Below are positions 1 to 7,923 of a DNA stretch of 41,963 nucleotides, in pieces (within the stretch, counting starts at the first letter, position 1; the number at the start of each line of letters is the position of its first letter). The DNA comes from Oscillospiraceae bacterium. GTDB lineage: Bacteria; Bacillota; Clostridia; Oscillospirales; Ruminococcaceae. Below the pieces are notes generated by a model that saw nothing but the letters and a program-made list of their open reading frames with translations, was not told the origin of the DNA and searched no databases. Where the stretch lies: NCBI GenBank assembly GCA_017829005.1, contig JAGAJF010000002.1, positions 1 to 41,963 on the forward strand, read 5' to 3'. The position numbers and the translations under genes are program-made.

Positions 1-1101
1 CCCGACAGCGGAATGGTATTTATCGGACTTATGGGAATGACCGACCCGCCGAGAGAGGAGGCAAAAAAAGCCGTCCGTCTTTGCAAAAGCGCAAGGATAC
101 GAACGGTAATGATTACGGGCGACCACAAAAATACAGCGGCGGCTGTTGCCCGTCAGGCAGGTATACTCACAGGCGAGGGCAGAGTTATCACAGGGGAAGA
201 AATGAGTAAAATGACCGACAGAGAGCTTGAAAATGCGGCTCGTGAAGCTTCTGTCTTTGCCCGTGTCTCCCCTGCCGACAAGCTGAGGATAGTGAGAGCC
301 TACAAGCGGCTGGGGCATATCGTAACAATGACAGGCGACGGCGTGAACGACGCTCCTGCGGTAAAGGAAGCGGATATCGGCGTTGCAATGGGCATTACGG
401 GAACAGATGTCACCCGAGAAGCGGCGGATATGGTCCTCCTTGACGACAATTTCGCCACCCTCGTAAGCGCAGTCGAACAGGGACGGGGAATTTACGCCAA
501 TATCCGCAAATTTGTCCGCTACCTGCTTTCCTGCAACATCGGAGAGGTGCTGACCATGTTTTTAGGCATTGTAATGGGTATGCCAATGGTGCTTCTGCCT
601 GCACAGATACTTCTCGTCAATCTGGTAACAGACGGTCTGCCTGCGGTGGCTCTGGGAGTCGAGCCATGCGGCGAGGAGAATATGAAAATGCCCCCGAGAA
701 AAAAAGACGAAAGCTTCTTTTCAGGGGGGCTTATGTTCAGGATAGTGTTCAGGGGCATTCTTATCGGCATATGCACCCTTGCCTGCTTTACGGTAATGCT
801 CAGAACAGGCGGCTCCCTTGCGGCGGCAAGAACAGGCGCACTTGCAACTCTTGTAATGTCCCAGCTTTTCCACGTGTTTGAATGCAAATCCGAAACGGGC
901 AATATTTTTACTGTGCCTTACTTTAATAACGTAAAGCTGATACTTGCGGTGCTTTTCTCGGTGGCAGTCCTTGCGGCGGCGATATATATCCCATTTTTGC
1001 AGATGGTATTCACCACCGTACCCCTTACGGGAGAACAGCTGCTAATTGCGGCAGGACTTGCATTTGCCGCTCCCCTGCTTCAATGCTTCGGAGCAAAATG
1101 A
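1..1101 (+). CDS. Cation-transporting P-type ATPase, Ca2+ type (C-terminal part)
   Basis: The reading frame is open from base 1, so the gene starts before the window and its phosphorylated DKTGT region is not visible. What remains is the end of the P domain, with TGDHK and the hinge motif GDGVNDAP, followed by the C-terminal membrane domain with about six hydrophobic segments. The segment with NIGE and the later NLVTDGLP match the M5 and M6 ion-binding helices of Ca2+-ATPases (SERCA/PMR1-like), where the Glu, Asn, Thr and Asp bind calcium. It probably exports Ca2+ from the cytoplasm using ATP. Its TGA stop lies 2 bp from the stop of the convergent gene on the other strand, with no terminator between them. 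Substrate assignment rests on motifs only; another divalent cation is possible. Confidence 0.9.
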   Translation, partial: PDSGMVFIGLMGMTDPPREEAKKAVRLCKSARIRTVMITGDHKNTAAAVARQAGILTGEGRVITGEEMSKMTDRELENAAREASVFARVSPADKLRIVRAYKRLGHIVTMTGDGVNDAPAVKEADIGVAMGITGTDVTREAADMVLLDDNFATLVSAVEQGRGIYANIRKFVRYLLSCNIGEVLTMFLGIVMGMPMVLLPAQILLVNLVTDGLPAVALGVEPCGEENMKMPPRKKDESFFSGGLMFRIVFRGILIGICTLACFTVMLRTGGSLAAARTGALATLVMSQLFHVFECKSETGNIFTVPYFNNVKLILAVLFSVAVLAAAIYIPFLQMVFTTVPLTGEQLLIAAGLAFAAPLLQCFGAK

Positions 1102-1103
1102 TA

Positions 1104-1715
1104 TTATTGGGTTGGCTCTGTTTCTTCAGCTTTCTCTTCGCCCCCAAATATGACCGTAACTCCCCTTTCGGCAAGCTTATCGGTCACATCACCCGAAAGC
1201 GACCTGTCTGCGGTGAGCCTTGTCAGGGCAGGAAGATCAAGGAGTGGGGAAAGGTCGGTTATCTTCGTTCCCGAGATATCGAGGGTCTCAAGCCTTGTCA
1301 TTCCCATTACAAAGGAAAGGTCGGAAACGGCACAATTAGAAACATTTAACGATTTAAGACCTGTGAGGGGGGCTATGAAGGACAGATCCGAAAGGTCGGT
1401 GCAGTCCGCATAGACCTCCTCTGCCTTTTTGTAAAGGGCGGCGTCATAGGAGGGGTCGCCCATTTCAAGTGCCTCGGGGGCGGCGTATTTATAGGGCGTT
1501 ACGGACAAAGTTTCAAGGCGATCAAACTCGGGAAGGAACTCCGTCCCCTCCTCGGTCATAAGGCAGAGGGAAAGCTCACGCTCTCCCGTGTTGTAATACT
1601 GCCCGTCTATCCTTCTTGTATTGTCCGAAAGGCTGCCCGACAGGACGTTTATGCCGATAAACAGGGCTATTACAGCGGCAAGTATCACCGTCGCTTCTAT
1701 GGCTCTTTTTTTCAA
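1104..1715 (-). CDS. Membrane-anchored leucine-rich-repeat protein
   Basis: A 203-residue protein starting at TTG (1713-1715), supported by a GGAGGAT ribosome binding site about 7 bases upstream. Residues 5-27 form one hydrophobic N-terminal segment, either an uncleaved anchor or a signal peptide. Residues about 105-175 contain three leucine-rich repeats of roughly 22 residues (LxxLxxLxxLxISGTKITDL pattern), like the internalin/SDS22 type. The C-terminus is acidic and low in complexity. LRRs of this kind bind other proteins, and the location is probably extracytoplasmic. The gene lies just downstream of glgA and may be read through from it past a palindrome. It converges on the ATPase gene with 2 bp between the stops. 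The specific role is unknown. Confidence 0.8.
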   Translation of the reverse strand: MKKRAIEATVILAAVIALFIGINVLSGSLSDNTRRIDGQYYNTGERELSLCLMTEEGTEFLPEFDRLETLSVTPYKYAAPEALEMGDPSYDAALYKKAEEVYADCTDLSDLSFIAPLTGLKSLNVSNCAVSDLSFVMGMTRLETLDISGTKITDLSPLLDLPALTRLTADRSLSGDVTDKLAERGVTVIFGGEEKAEETEPTQ

Positions 1716-1733
1716 AATTTATCCTCCAAAACA

Positions 1734-1764
1734 TTTCGGGGTATGATGACATCATACCCCGAAA
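1734..1764. terminator. 31-bp perfect palindrome, probable bidirectional terminator
   Basis: Two perfect 15-bp arms (1734-1748 and 1750-1764) are separated by one base. On the + strand the arm runs into A's followed by six T's (1762-1772); on the - strand it is followed by TGTTTT. It lies between the end of glgA and the start of the LRR gene. It could stop glgA transcripts, and also + strand readthrough from the ATPase gene, which lacks its own terminator. Neither T-tract is ideal, so a protein-binding site is the alternative. Confidence 0.6.
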
Positions 1765-1778
1765 AAATTTTTTAAATA

Positions 1779-3221
1779 TCACAGTCTGCTGTAAAGCTCC
1801 TCATACTTTCTTGCGGAGTTGACCCAAGAATAATCGGTCTTCATACCTCTGAGAACCATCTGATCCCACTCCTTGCGGCAGTCGAAATAGATGTGCTTTG
1901 CATAGTTTATAGTAGCAAGCAGCTCTTCGCCGTTATAATTTGCAAAGGAGAAGCCGATACCCGTTCCGTCATACTCGTTATAGGGTGCAACAGTGTCCTT
2001 GAGACCGCCCGTTTCACGGACAATGGGAACTGTGCCGTATCTGAGACCAATAAGCTGAGTAAGTCCGCAGGGCTCAAACTGGCTGGGAACAAGCACAGCG
2101 TCTGCGCCTGCATAAAGCCTGTGGGCAAAGCTTTCGTTAAAGAGGATATTAGCGGAAACTCTGTCGGGCATTCTCCATGCATAGTCTCTGAAAAGATTTT
2201 CATACTGAGAGTCGCCCGTACCGATAACAACAAACTGGGTATGCTGGTCGCAGATACGGTCAAGAGCGTATCTCACAAGGTCAAGACCCTTCTGGTCGGT
2301 AAGACGGGAGATAATGGCGATCATAAACTTGTTGTCGTCCTGAGGAAGACCAAGCTCCTGCTGGAGAGCCTTTTTATTTGCAGCCTTTGCCTTCTTGACG
2401 TTCTTGATGCTGTACTGCTTTGCGATAGCTGTGTCTGTCTCGGGGTTGTATGCGTCATAGTCGATACCGTTCACAATACCGCAGAGGGACTGATTTCTCG
2501 CTCTGAGAAGTCCGTCAAGACCCTCGCCGTAGTAGGGAGTCTGAATTTCGCCCGCATATGTGCCGCTTACGGTGGTGATAAAGTCGGCATACACAAGACC
2601 GCCCTTGAGCATATTGGCGTCCTTCTTGTACTCAAGCTTGTCGGGGGTGAACACATAATCGGGCAGACCGGAAAGAGCCTTGATGGTCTTGATATCCCAG
2701 ATGCCCTGGAACCTCAGGTTATGTATTGTGAATATGGTCTTTGTTCCCCAGTAGAAGGGATTGTCCTTGTAAAGAGTGTGAAGATATACGGGAACAAGAC
2801 CTGCCTGCCAGTCGTGGCAATGAATGATATCGGGCTTGAAGCCGATAACGGGAAGTATCGCCATTACAGCCTTGGAGAAATAAATGAATTTCTCGATATC
2901 GTATCTTGTGTCGGCATAGGGCTTGTCTCCGCCGAAATAGAAGAGATTGTCAACGAAATAGAAGGTTATGCCGTCGTACTGATACTCCATTATTCCAACG
3001 TGAACGCTGTTGAAGCGCTGACCCATATCCATATAGAAATGGTGAACGTACTTGAAGTTATTTCTGAATTTATCGGGGATACATCTGTAATTGGGAATGA
3101 TAACACGGCAGTCATACTCGTTTTTGTTGAACATTTTGGGGAGAGTTCCCACAACGTCAGCAAGTCCGCCTGTTTTAATAAAAGGAACACATTCGGAAGC
3201 TACAAAGAGAATATTTTTCAT
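1779..3221 (-). CDS. glgA: Glycogen synthase (ADP-glucose type)
   Basis: It transfers glucose from ADP-glucose to the growing alpha-1,4-glucan chain in glycogen synthesis. This is a GT5-family, GT-B-fold enzyme of 480 residues, close to the usual length. The N-terminal nucleotide-sugar loop KTGGLADV is at residues about 15-22. IHCHDWQ, typical of the family, is present, and the C-terminal half carries SRLTDQKG and the EPCGLTQLIG region that binds the sugar nucleotide. I place the start at the ATG at 3219-3221, preceded by AAAGGGCGG, rather than the upstream in-frame codon at 3260. No other glycogen genes are in the window. A strong promoter and an operator-like palindrome precede it, so it is probably regulated on its own. 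Confidence 0.97.
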   Translation of the reverse strand: MKNILFVASECVPFIKTGGLADVVGTLPKMFNKNEYDCRVIIPNYRCIPDKFRNNFKYVHHFYMDMGQRFNSVHVGIMEYQYDGITFYFVDNLFYFGGDKPYADTRYDIEKFIYFSKAVMAILPVIGFKPDIIHCHDWQAGLVPVYLHTLYKDNPFYWGTKTIFTIHNLRFQGIWDIKTIKALSGLPDYVFTPDKLEYKKDANMLKGGLVYADFITTVSGTYAGEIQTPYYGEGLDGLLRARNQSLCGIVNGIDYDAYNPETDTAIAKQYSIKNVKKAKAANKKALQQELGLPQDDNKFMIAIISRLTDQKGLDLVRYALDRICDQHTQFVVIGTGDSQYENLFRDYAWRMPDRVSANILFNESFAHRLYAGADAVLVPSQFEPCGLTQLIGLRYGTVPIVRETGGLKDTVAPYNEYDGTGIGFSFANYNGEELLATINYAKHIYFDCRKEWDQMVLRGMKTDYSWVNSARKYEELYSRL

Positions 3222-3250
3222 AGATCTATTTCCGCCCTTTCGGTATGTAG

Positions 3251-3270
3251 TACTGAGCAAACGCTCAGTA
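3251..3270. promoter_or_regulatory. Operator-like palindrome downstream of the glgA start site
   Basis: Perfect 8-bp arms TACTGAGC and GCTCAGTA flank an AAAC spacer. With transcription predicted to start near 3276, the palindrome covers about +6 to +25 of the glgA transcript, a position where a bound dimeric repressor would block RNA polymerase. The cognate regulator is not identifiable from this window. Confidence 0.55.
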
Positions 3271-3282
3271 ATTTCTATTCAT

Positions 3283-3311
3283 ATTATATAATATTTTTCA
3301 TCAGCCGTCAA
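3283..3311 (-). promoter_or_regulatory. glgA promoter (sigma-70 type)
   Basis: Reading the minus strand, -35 TTGACG (3306-3311), a 17-bp spacer and -10 TATAAT (3283-3288). This is nearly a consensus housekeeping promoter and lies about 60 bases upstream of the glgA ATG. Confidence 0.75.
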
Positions 3312-3350
3312 TAGGTTTTTATAAATTTTCCATAATAATTGATATGCATA

Positions 3351-3386
3351 GGCTCTCTTTCCCTGTTTAAGTTGGAAAAGAGAGCC
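3351..3386 (-). terminator. Hairpin downstream of the clpC-like gene
   Basis: GGCTCTCTTT and AAAGAGAGCC form a 10-bp stem, extendable by two pairs past a bulge, starting 6 bases after the ClpC-like stop. No run of U follows on the minus strand, so termination may be weak or factor-dependent. The glgA promoter lies just beyond it. Confidence 0.45.
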
Positions 3387-3392
3387 GCACTT

Positions 3393-5750
3393 TTACCCAT
3401 TCATCGGCTGAATTTCCGCAAAGCGAAGATCGTCCCCGTCGGTGGTGAGTATCACGCTGTCCCCTGGCTTTATCTCCCCCTTGATTATCTTTGAGCTGAG
3501 AAGATTTTCCACCTTTTCGGTTATTTCGTGGCGCAGGACTCTTGCACCCTGAGATCTGTCCTCTTTGCAGGCAAGGAGCCTTACTGCCTCGGGAGCAAAT
3601 TCCATTGATATCTCCATTGCTGCCGCACGTTCACGAAGCTCTCCGAGAAGCTTCTGAGCAAGCGCCTCAAGCTCCGTCTTTCCAAGCCTGCCGAACACTA
3701 TGACCTCGTCTATCCTGCCAAGCAGCTCGGGACGAAACTGTTTTTTAAGTTCTCGTTTCACATCTGCCCTTATCCGCTTGTTCTCCTCTGCAGCTGACAA
3801 GGCTTCTCCCTCGAAGCCCAGCCTGTTTTTCTCGTTCATCTCCCGTGCGCCCACGTTTGAGGTGAGTATCAGTACGGTGTTTGCAAAGCTTGCCTGTCTG
3901 CCCTGACTGTCGGTTAGTATGCCGTCCTCCAGAATTTGCAGCAGGATATTTGACACATCGGGGTGAGCTTTTTCTATCTCGTCAAAAAGTATCACCGAAT
4001 AGGGACGGCGGCGCACCCCTTCGGTAAGCTGTCCCCCCTCGTCATAGCCTACATATCCCGGAGGAGAACCGATAAGCCTTGATACGCTGTGCTTTTCCAT
4101 ATACTCGGACATATCAAAGCGGAGAAGTGCTTTCTCATCGTCAAAAAGGCACTCTGCAATTGCCTTTGCAAGCTCAGTCTTGCCCACTCCCGTAGGACCC
4201 GAAAAGATAAATGAACCAATTGGACGGCGTGGGTCACGAAGTCCTGCCCTGCTTCGGCGTATGGCTTCCGCCGCCGCTTTGACCGCCTCGTCCTGACCTA
4301 TGACACGCTTGTGAAGCTCTTCCTCGAGAGTTAAAAGTCTTTCGGATTCATCTGCGGTGAGCCTTCCTGCAGGGATCCCCGTGGCGGCGGAAAGCACCTC
4401 GGCAATATCGTCTGATGTTACCTGCGGGCGGCTGTCATTATGGTCGCCCATGGTTTCGCTGAGGCTCTTTTTCTTTTTGGGCATATTTCTGTCTATCATT
4501 GCGGTAAGCTCATCGGCAAGGTCGTTTAATGACTTCTTTGAACCTCTGATATGCACCTTTGAAGCGGCTTCGTCAATAAGGTCGATCGCCTTATCGGGGA
4601 GACATCTGCCGTTTAAATACCTTACGGACATATCCACCGCCGCCCGTACTGCCTCGGGAGTTATCCGCACCTTGTGAAAATCCTCGTAACAGGGACACAG
4701 ACCCGTAAGTATCCGCACAGCCTGCTCGGGAGTAGGTTCGCTTACGGTGACCTGCTGAAAGCGGCGTTCAAGTGCGCTGTCCTTGCCGATAAATTTGCGG
4801 TACTCGTCAAAGGTAGTTGCGCCGATTATCCGAAGCTCCCCCCTTGCAAGCTGGGGCTTCAGGATATTTGCGGCGTCAATGGCTCCCTCGGCGGCTCCCG
4901 CTCCCACAATGGTATGAAGCTCGTCGATAAATAGGATAATACTGCCGTTTTCAATGACCTCGTCAATGCACAGCTTTATCCTGTCCTCAAAGTCGCCCCG
5001 ATATTTGGCTCCCGCAAGCATTGAGGTGAGATTAAGGGAGAAAATATGCTTGCCCTTTAATGTATCGGGCACATTTCCCGAAGCGATCGCCATTGCAACT
5101 CCCTCGGCAACAGCGGTCTTTCCCACACCCGCTTCACCCACAAGGCAGGGATTATTTTTCGTTCTGCGGGAAAGTATGCGTATGACTCTCGCTATCTCAT
5201 TATCACGGCAGAAAACGGGGTCGCATTTATTCTCAGCCGCAAGGGCGGTAAGGTCTCTGCCGTATTTTATAAGGGTGGGAGCTTTGGTGATGGGGGGAAA
5301 ATATTTCACGTCAAGCCCCGAAAGTCCTCTGCAGGTGCTGAGTATAGCCGAGACATTCACCCCCATTTCACTGAGGATATTTACGGCTGTGCAGTTTTCC
5401 TCACGAAGAAGAGCCGCAAGAAGATGCTCGGTGCCCGCAGGCTTTTCGGGAGTTGCCCCCGCTCCCCTGCAGGCACTGTCGATGATACGGGAAACAGCAG
5501 GTGTCACCGAGTCCCTGTCCACCACCGACGGCTCTCCCCTGCCAATAAGACGGATTATGCGCCCTAAGACCTTTTCCTCGGTAACTCCAGAGGATTTCAG
5601 GATACTTGCCGAGGTACTTCCCGTCTCCGAGGTAAGGGTAAGGAGCAGATGCTCGCTCCCCACATAGGTATGCCCCAGCTTTCCCGCCTGGATAAAGGCT
5701 TTGCTTATAACGGTGTTTGCTTTGCGTGTAAGCAGCTCCTGATCGTACAT
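3393..5750 (-). CDS. clpC: ClpC-like AAA+ protease chaperone
   Basis: A two-ring AAA+ unfoldase that would feed proteins to ClpP. In order: double Clp N-domain (residues about 1-145), first ATPase module with GEAGVGKT and Walker B FIDE, a short middle region, and a second module with GPTGVGKT. An LGF tripeptide sits where ClpC/ClpA/ClpX carry the ClpP-docking (V/I)G(F/L) loop, so it is ClpP-type rather than a ClpB disaggregase. The first in-frame ATG (5762) touches AAGGAG with no spacing, so the ATG at 5750, 12 bases from it, is the more likely start, giving 785 residues. The middle domain is about 24 residues shorter than in B. subtilis ClpC as I recall it. No mcsA, mcsB or ctsR gene is adjacent. 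Confidence 0.92.
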   Translation of the reverse strand: MYDQELLTRKANTVISKAFIQAGKLGHTYVGSEHLLLTLTSETGSTSASILKSSGVTEEKVLGRIIRLIGRGEPSVVDRDSVTPAVSRIIDSACRGAGATPEKPAGTEHLLAALLREENCTAVNILSEMGVNVSAILSTCRGLSGLDVKYFPPITKAPTLIKYGRDLTALAAENKCDPVFCRDNEIARVIRILSRRTKNNPCLVGEAGVGKTAVAEGVAMAIASGNVPDTLKGKHIFSLNLTSMLAGAKYRGDFEDRIKLCIDEVIENGSIILFIDELHTIVGAGAAEGAIDAANILKPQLARGELRIIGATTFDEYRKFIGKDSALERRFQQVTVSEPTPEQAVRILTGLCPCYEDFHKVRITPEAVRAAVDMSVRYLNGRCLPDKAIDLIDEAASKVHIRGSKKSLNDLADELTAMIDRNMPKKKKSLSETMGDHNDSRPQVTSDDIAEVLSAATGIPAGRLTADESERLLTLEEELHKRVIGQDEAVKAAAEAIRRSRAGLRDPRRPIGSFIFSGPTGVGKTELAKAIAECLFDDEKALLRFDMSEYMEKHSVSRLIGSPPGYVGYDEGGQLTEGVRRRPYSVILFDEIEKAHPDVSNILLQILEDGILTDSQGRQASFANTVLILTSNVGAREMNEKNRLGFEGEALSAAEENKRIRADVKRELKKQFRPELLGRIDEVIVFGRLGKTELEALAQKLLGELRERAAAMEISMEFAPEAVRLLACKEDRSQGARVLRHEITEKVENLLSSKIIKGEIKPGDSVILTTDGDDLRFAEIQPMNG

Positions 5751-5793
5751 TCTATACAGCATCTCCTTAACAGGTCAATTTCAGATATATCAG

Positions 5794-5815
5794 GGAGTCT
5801 TTTTTGAGAGACTCC
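5794..5815 (-). other. Small hairpin in the clpC leader
   Basis: GGAGTC and GACTCC arms with a 10-base A-rich loop lie 44 bases upstream of the likely clpC start. No T-tract follows, so it is not an obvious terminator. I find neither a CIRCE element nor a CtsR heptad repeat in the 130-bp region 5763-5892, and no convincing -35/-10 pair. Confidence 0.35.
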
Positions 5816-5892
5816 AATATCTATTATGGACTGTTTTTTCCAAATTAACTGTCGTATTAAGGGAAATGCATAATTATTCGTTTTTATCAGGC

Positions 5893-6693
5893 TCAGCCTG
5901 CTTTCACCCACTCATAAGCCACCGCAAACCATTCCCTCACCCAATAAGAGGGCAGGAGCGGGAGAAAGGTATGAGAGCTTTTGCTAAAGCTTTCAAGCCC
6001 CTGTTTTTTTGATATCATAGAAGCTCTCAGCTGATGAAACTCGCTGGTTATTATCACCGCCCTGCGCTCAGCACCAATGCTATCAATTATTTCCAGGGAG
6101 TTTCGGATATTCTCATAGGTATTGGTGGACTTGTCCTCCAAAATTATCCTGTCAGCGGAAATTCCTCTGCTCACAAGTCCGTTTCTGATACATTCGGCTT
6201 CGCTCATTGGCTCGTCGCTGCCCTTTCCTCCCGAGGCTATGCATATCACATCGGGATTTTCCGAGAGATACTCATATGCCGCTTCAATGCGCTTTTCAAG
6301 CATAAGCGATGCGCCGTTCTCCTTTACCCTGCACCCGAGAACTATCACGTTTGCAGGCGTTTCGGGAGCATTATCAATAGCCCTTATCATAAAAACGGAA
6401 ATTATAACGGCAAGTATCACCGAAACCGCCGCAAGCAGGAAGAAAAGCATAAGAAATACCCTGCCCGCTCTCGTCTCCGCCGCCTTCACAAAAAGCTTTG
6501 CGGCAATGTCGGGAAACAGGCACACAAAGGCAAGAGCGGCGCTTACAACCATTCCTGCGGCGTTTCCCGTATGAAATTTTGCTGTTATCCCCGATACAAG
6601 AAACAGCAGAAAAAAAGCAGCGCTTATTATCCCTAAAGCAAAAAGGCACACTCGGAGAAGCGTGCCTTTTACAATTTCCGATATCATTCTCAT
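5893..6693 (-). CDS. DUF218 / YdcF-like membrane protein
   Basis: A 266-residue protein with three or four hydrophobic segments in the N-terminal 105 residues, then a DUF218 domain (about 113-255). Family marks are the opening strand VIVLGCRV, the glycine-rich ASGGKGSDE and the motif STNTYEN. DUF218 proteins such as SanA, ElyC and YdcF are tied to envelope integrity or nucleotide-like ligands, but their reaction is not settled. The ATG (6691-6693) overlaps the stop of the TSCPD gene by four bases (ATGA), which implies translational coupling. It is the last gene of the PHP-TSCPD-DUF218 operon. The exact function is unknown. Confidence 0.85.
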   Translation of the reverse strand: MRMISEIVKGTLLRVCLFALGIISAAFFLLFLVSGITAKFHTGNAAGMVVSAALAFVCLFPDIAAKLFVKAAETRAGRVFLMLFFLLAAVSVILAVIISVFMIRAIDNAPETPANVIVLGCRVKENGASLMLEKRIEAAYEYLSENPDVICIASGGKGSDEPMSEAECIRNGLVSRGISADRIILEDKSTNTYENIRNSLEIIDSIGAERRAVIITSEFHQLRASMISKKQGLESFSKSSHTFLPLLPSYWVREWFAVAYEWVKAG

Positions 6694-6932
6694 AACGCCT
6701 GCTTGAGAGCCTTTGCGAGCTGGTCGGGGCAGGAGGTTCCTCTGCCGCCGCAGTCAACGTTCTCAAGCCTTGATATAACGTCCTCGACCTTCATTCCGCA
6801 GACGAGACGGGAAATTCCCTGAGTGTTGCCATTACAGCCGCCTGTGAACATAACGCTCTTAACAACGCCGTCCTCCACTTCTGCGGTTATCTTTCTTGAG
6901 CAAACCCCTCTGGGGGTGTATTCAATAGTCAT
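6690..6932 (-). CDS. TSCPD domain protein (TIGR03905-like)
   Basis: A small 80-residue protein consisting almost wholly of a TSCPD domain, named for a conserved Thr-Ser-Cys-Pro-Asp; here the string is GTSCPDQLA near the C-terminus. Cysteines at SRLVCGM and VDCGGRG could bind metal or take part in redox chemistry. The same domain occurs at the C-terminus of some B12-dependent ribonucleotide reductases, but free-standing copies in Clostridia have no established function. It starts at an ATG with AAAGGAAG well placed upstream. It follows the PHP gene by 18 bases and overlaps the DUF218 start, so all three are probably one transcript. Confidence 0.85.
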   Translation of the reverse strand: MTIEYTPRGVCSRKITAEVEDGVVKSVMFTGGCNGNTQGISRLVCGMKVEDVISRLENVDCGGRGTSCPDQLAKALKQAL

Positions 6933-6950
6933 TTTAATTCTTCCTTTCGG

Positions 6951-7784
6951 TTATTTTTTACTGCAAAGCCGCAGTATGCGGTCAATGTTATCCTTGTCGG
7001 TGGTGTACATTCCCAGATGAGTGGGACGCATATTGTAAAGCCCGTGGAAATCCGAGCCGCCCGTTACTATCAGGTCATACTCATTTGCCTTGGCAAGAAG
7101 CATTGCCTGCTGCTCCTCGTCGGCGGAATAATGATATACCTCAATCCCGTCAAGCTTGCCGTTTGAAGCAAGGTCGTCTATCAGGTCAACAGAGTCATAT
7201 ACCATAGGGTGAGCAAGCACAGCCGCTCCCCTTGCCGAATGGATAAGCTCGAGAACGTAGTTCACATCGGGATATTCCCTTTCCACAATGCAGGAGCCTG
7301 TCTGCTCGTTGAAAAGCTCGTCGTTGAGCCTTCCGTAGAAATGGGTGGAATAGCCGTATTCGATAAGTGCATGAAGGATATGCTGCTTGTAAATGCTCTT
7401 TGAGCCGCTTAAATGCTTGGTGATGTCCTCCGCTGTGATGGGATAGAGCTTCAGCACGTTCTCCACCGTTTCCTTGGCGCAGGACTGCCTTATCTCGCTG
7501 CACCTGCGGCAGATACCCTCAAGCCTGTCGGGCTTCTGGGGTGCGTAGCAGAGGATATGTACCTTTCTGTTTCTGGTCTTATCCCAGGCGGTAAGCTCCA
7601 CTCCGGGAATTGTCTGAACGCCGTATCTCTCACCGAGTATCTTTGCCCTTGAGACAGATGACATTGTATCGTGGTCTGTGATGGATATAAAATCAAGTCC
7701 TATGCGCTTTGCCTGAGCGATTACCTCCTCCATTCCGAGGGAGCCGTCTGACAGAGTTGTATGTACGTGAAGATCGCCTTTCAT
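6951..7784 (-). CDS. PHP-domain phosphoesterase (TrpH/YciV-like)
   Basis: A 277-residue metal-dependent phosphoesterase of the PHP family. The metal-site motifs are visible: GDLHVHTTLSDG at the N-terminus, SITDHDT around residue 35, PGVELT, an AHP near residue 190, and GGSDFHG near residue 243. Relatives of this length include the E. coli nucleoside 3',5'-bisphosphate phosphatase / 5'-exonuclease YciV (RNase AM), so RNA or nucleotide turnover is the likely role. The start is the ATG at 7784, preceded by AGGAAAGGA; the longer in-frame start at 7829 would add 15 residues with no conserved content. First gene of a three-gene operon with its own promoter. Confidence 0.88.
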   Translation of the reverse strand: MKGDLHVHTTLSDGSLGMEEVIAQAKRIGLDFISITDHDTMSSVSRAKILGERYGVQTIPGVELTAWDKTRNRKVHILCYAPQKPDRLEGICRRCSEIRQSCAKETVENVLKLYPITAEDITKHLSGSKSIYKQHILHALIEYGYSTHFYGRLNDELFNEQTGSCIVEREYPDVNYVLELIHSARGAAVLAHPMVYDSVDLIDDLASNGKLDGIEVYHYSADEEQQAMLLAKANEYDLIVTGGSDFHGLYNMRPTHLGMYTTDKDNIDRILRLCSKK

Positions 7785-7852
7785 ATATACAAGATCCTTT
7801 CCTGTGCAGGATTTTGGGTTAGCAGTCACCTCGACTGAATTTACACTATAAT

Positions 7853-7882
7853 ATTATACCACACAAACGCCCTTGAACGCAA
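7853..7882 (-). promoter_or_regulatory. Promoter of the PHP-TSCPD-DUF218 operon
   Basis: On the minus strand TTGCGT (7877-7882), an 18-bp spacer and TATAAT (7853-7858). It lies in the 139-bp gap between the diguanylate cyclase gene and the PHP gene, about 70 bases from the PHP start. Confidence 0.6.
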
Positions 7883-7923
7883 GGCTTTTTCATATATTTT
7901 CACGATAGTTTCACAATTGCGTT

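Noticed and set aside
1893..3314. A 473-codon open frame on the + strand opposite glgA
   Set aside because: The minus strand encodes a clear glycogen synthase with motifs throughout; the opposite frame has no family resemblance and is an effect of codon bias.
4954..5667. A 237-codon open frame opposite the clpC-like gene
   Set aside because: It shadows the N-terminal half of a clear ClpC-like protein; composition is Ser/Pro-rich, as expected for a reverse frame.
5763..5892. CIRCE or CtsR operator upstream of the clpC-like gene
   Set aside because: The hairpin there (5794-5815) does not match TTAGCACTC-N9-GAGTGCTAA, and no GGTCAAA heptad pair is present.
5705..5911. A 68-codon minus-strand frame bridging the clpC leader and the DUF218 gene end
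   Set aside because: No ribosome binding site or family resemblance, and it overlaps genes on both sides.
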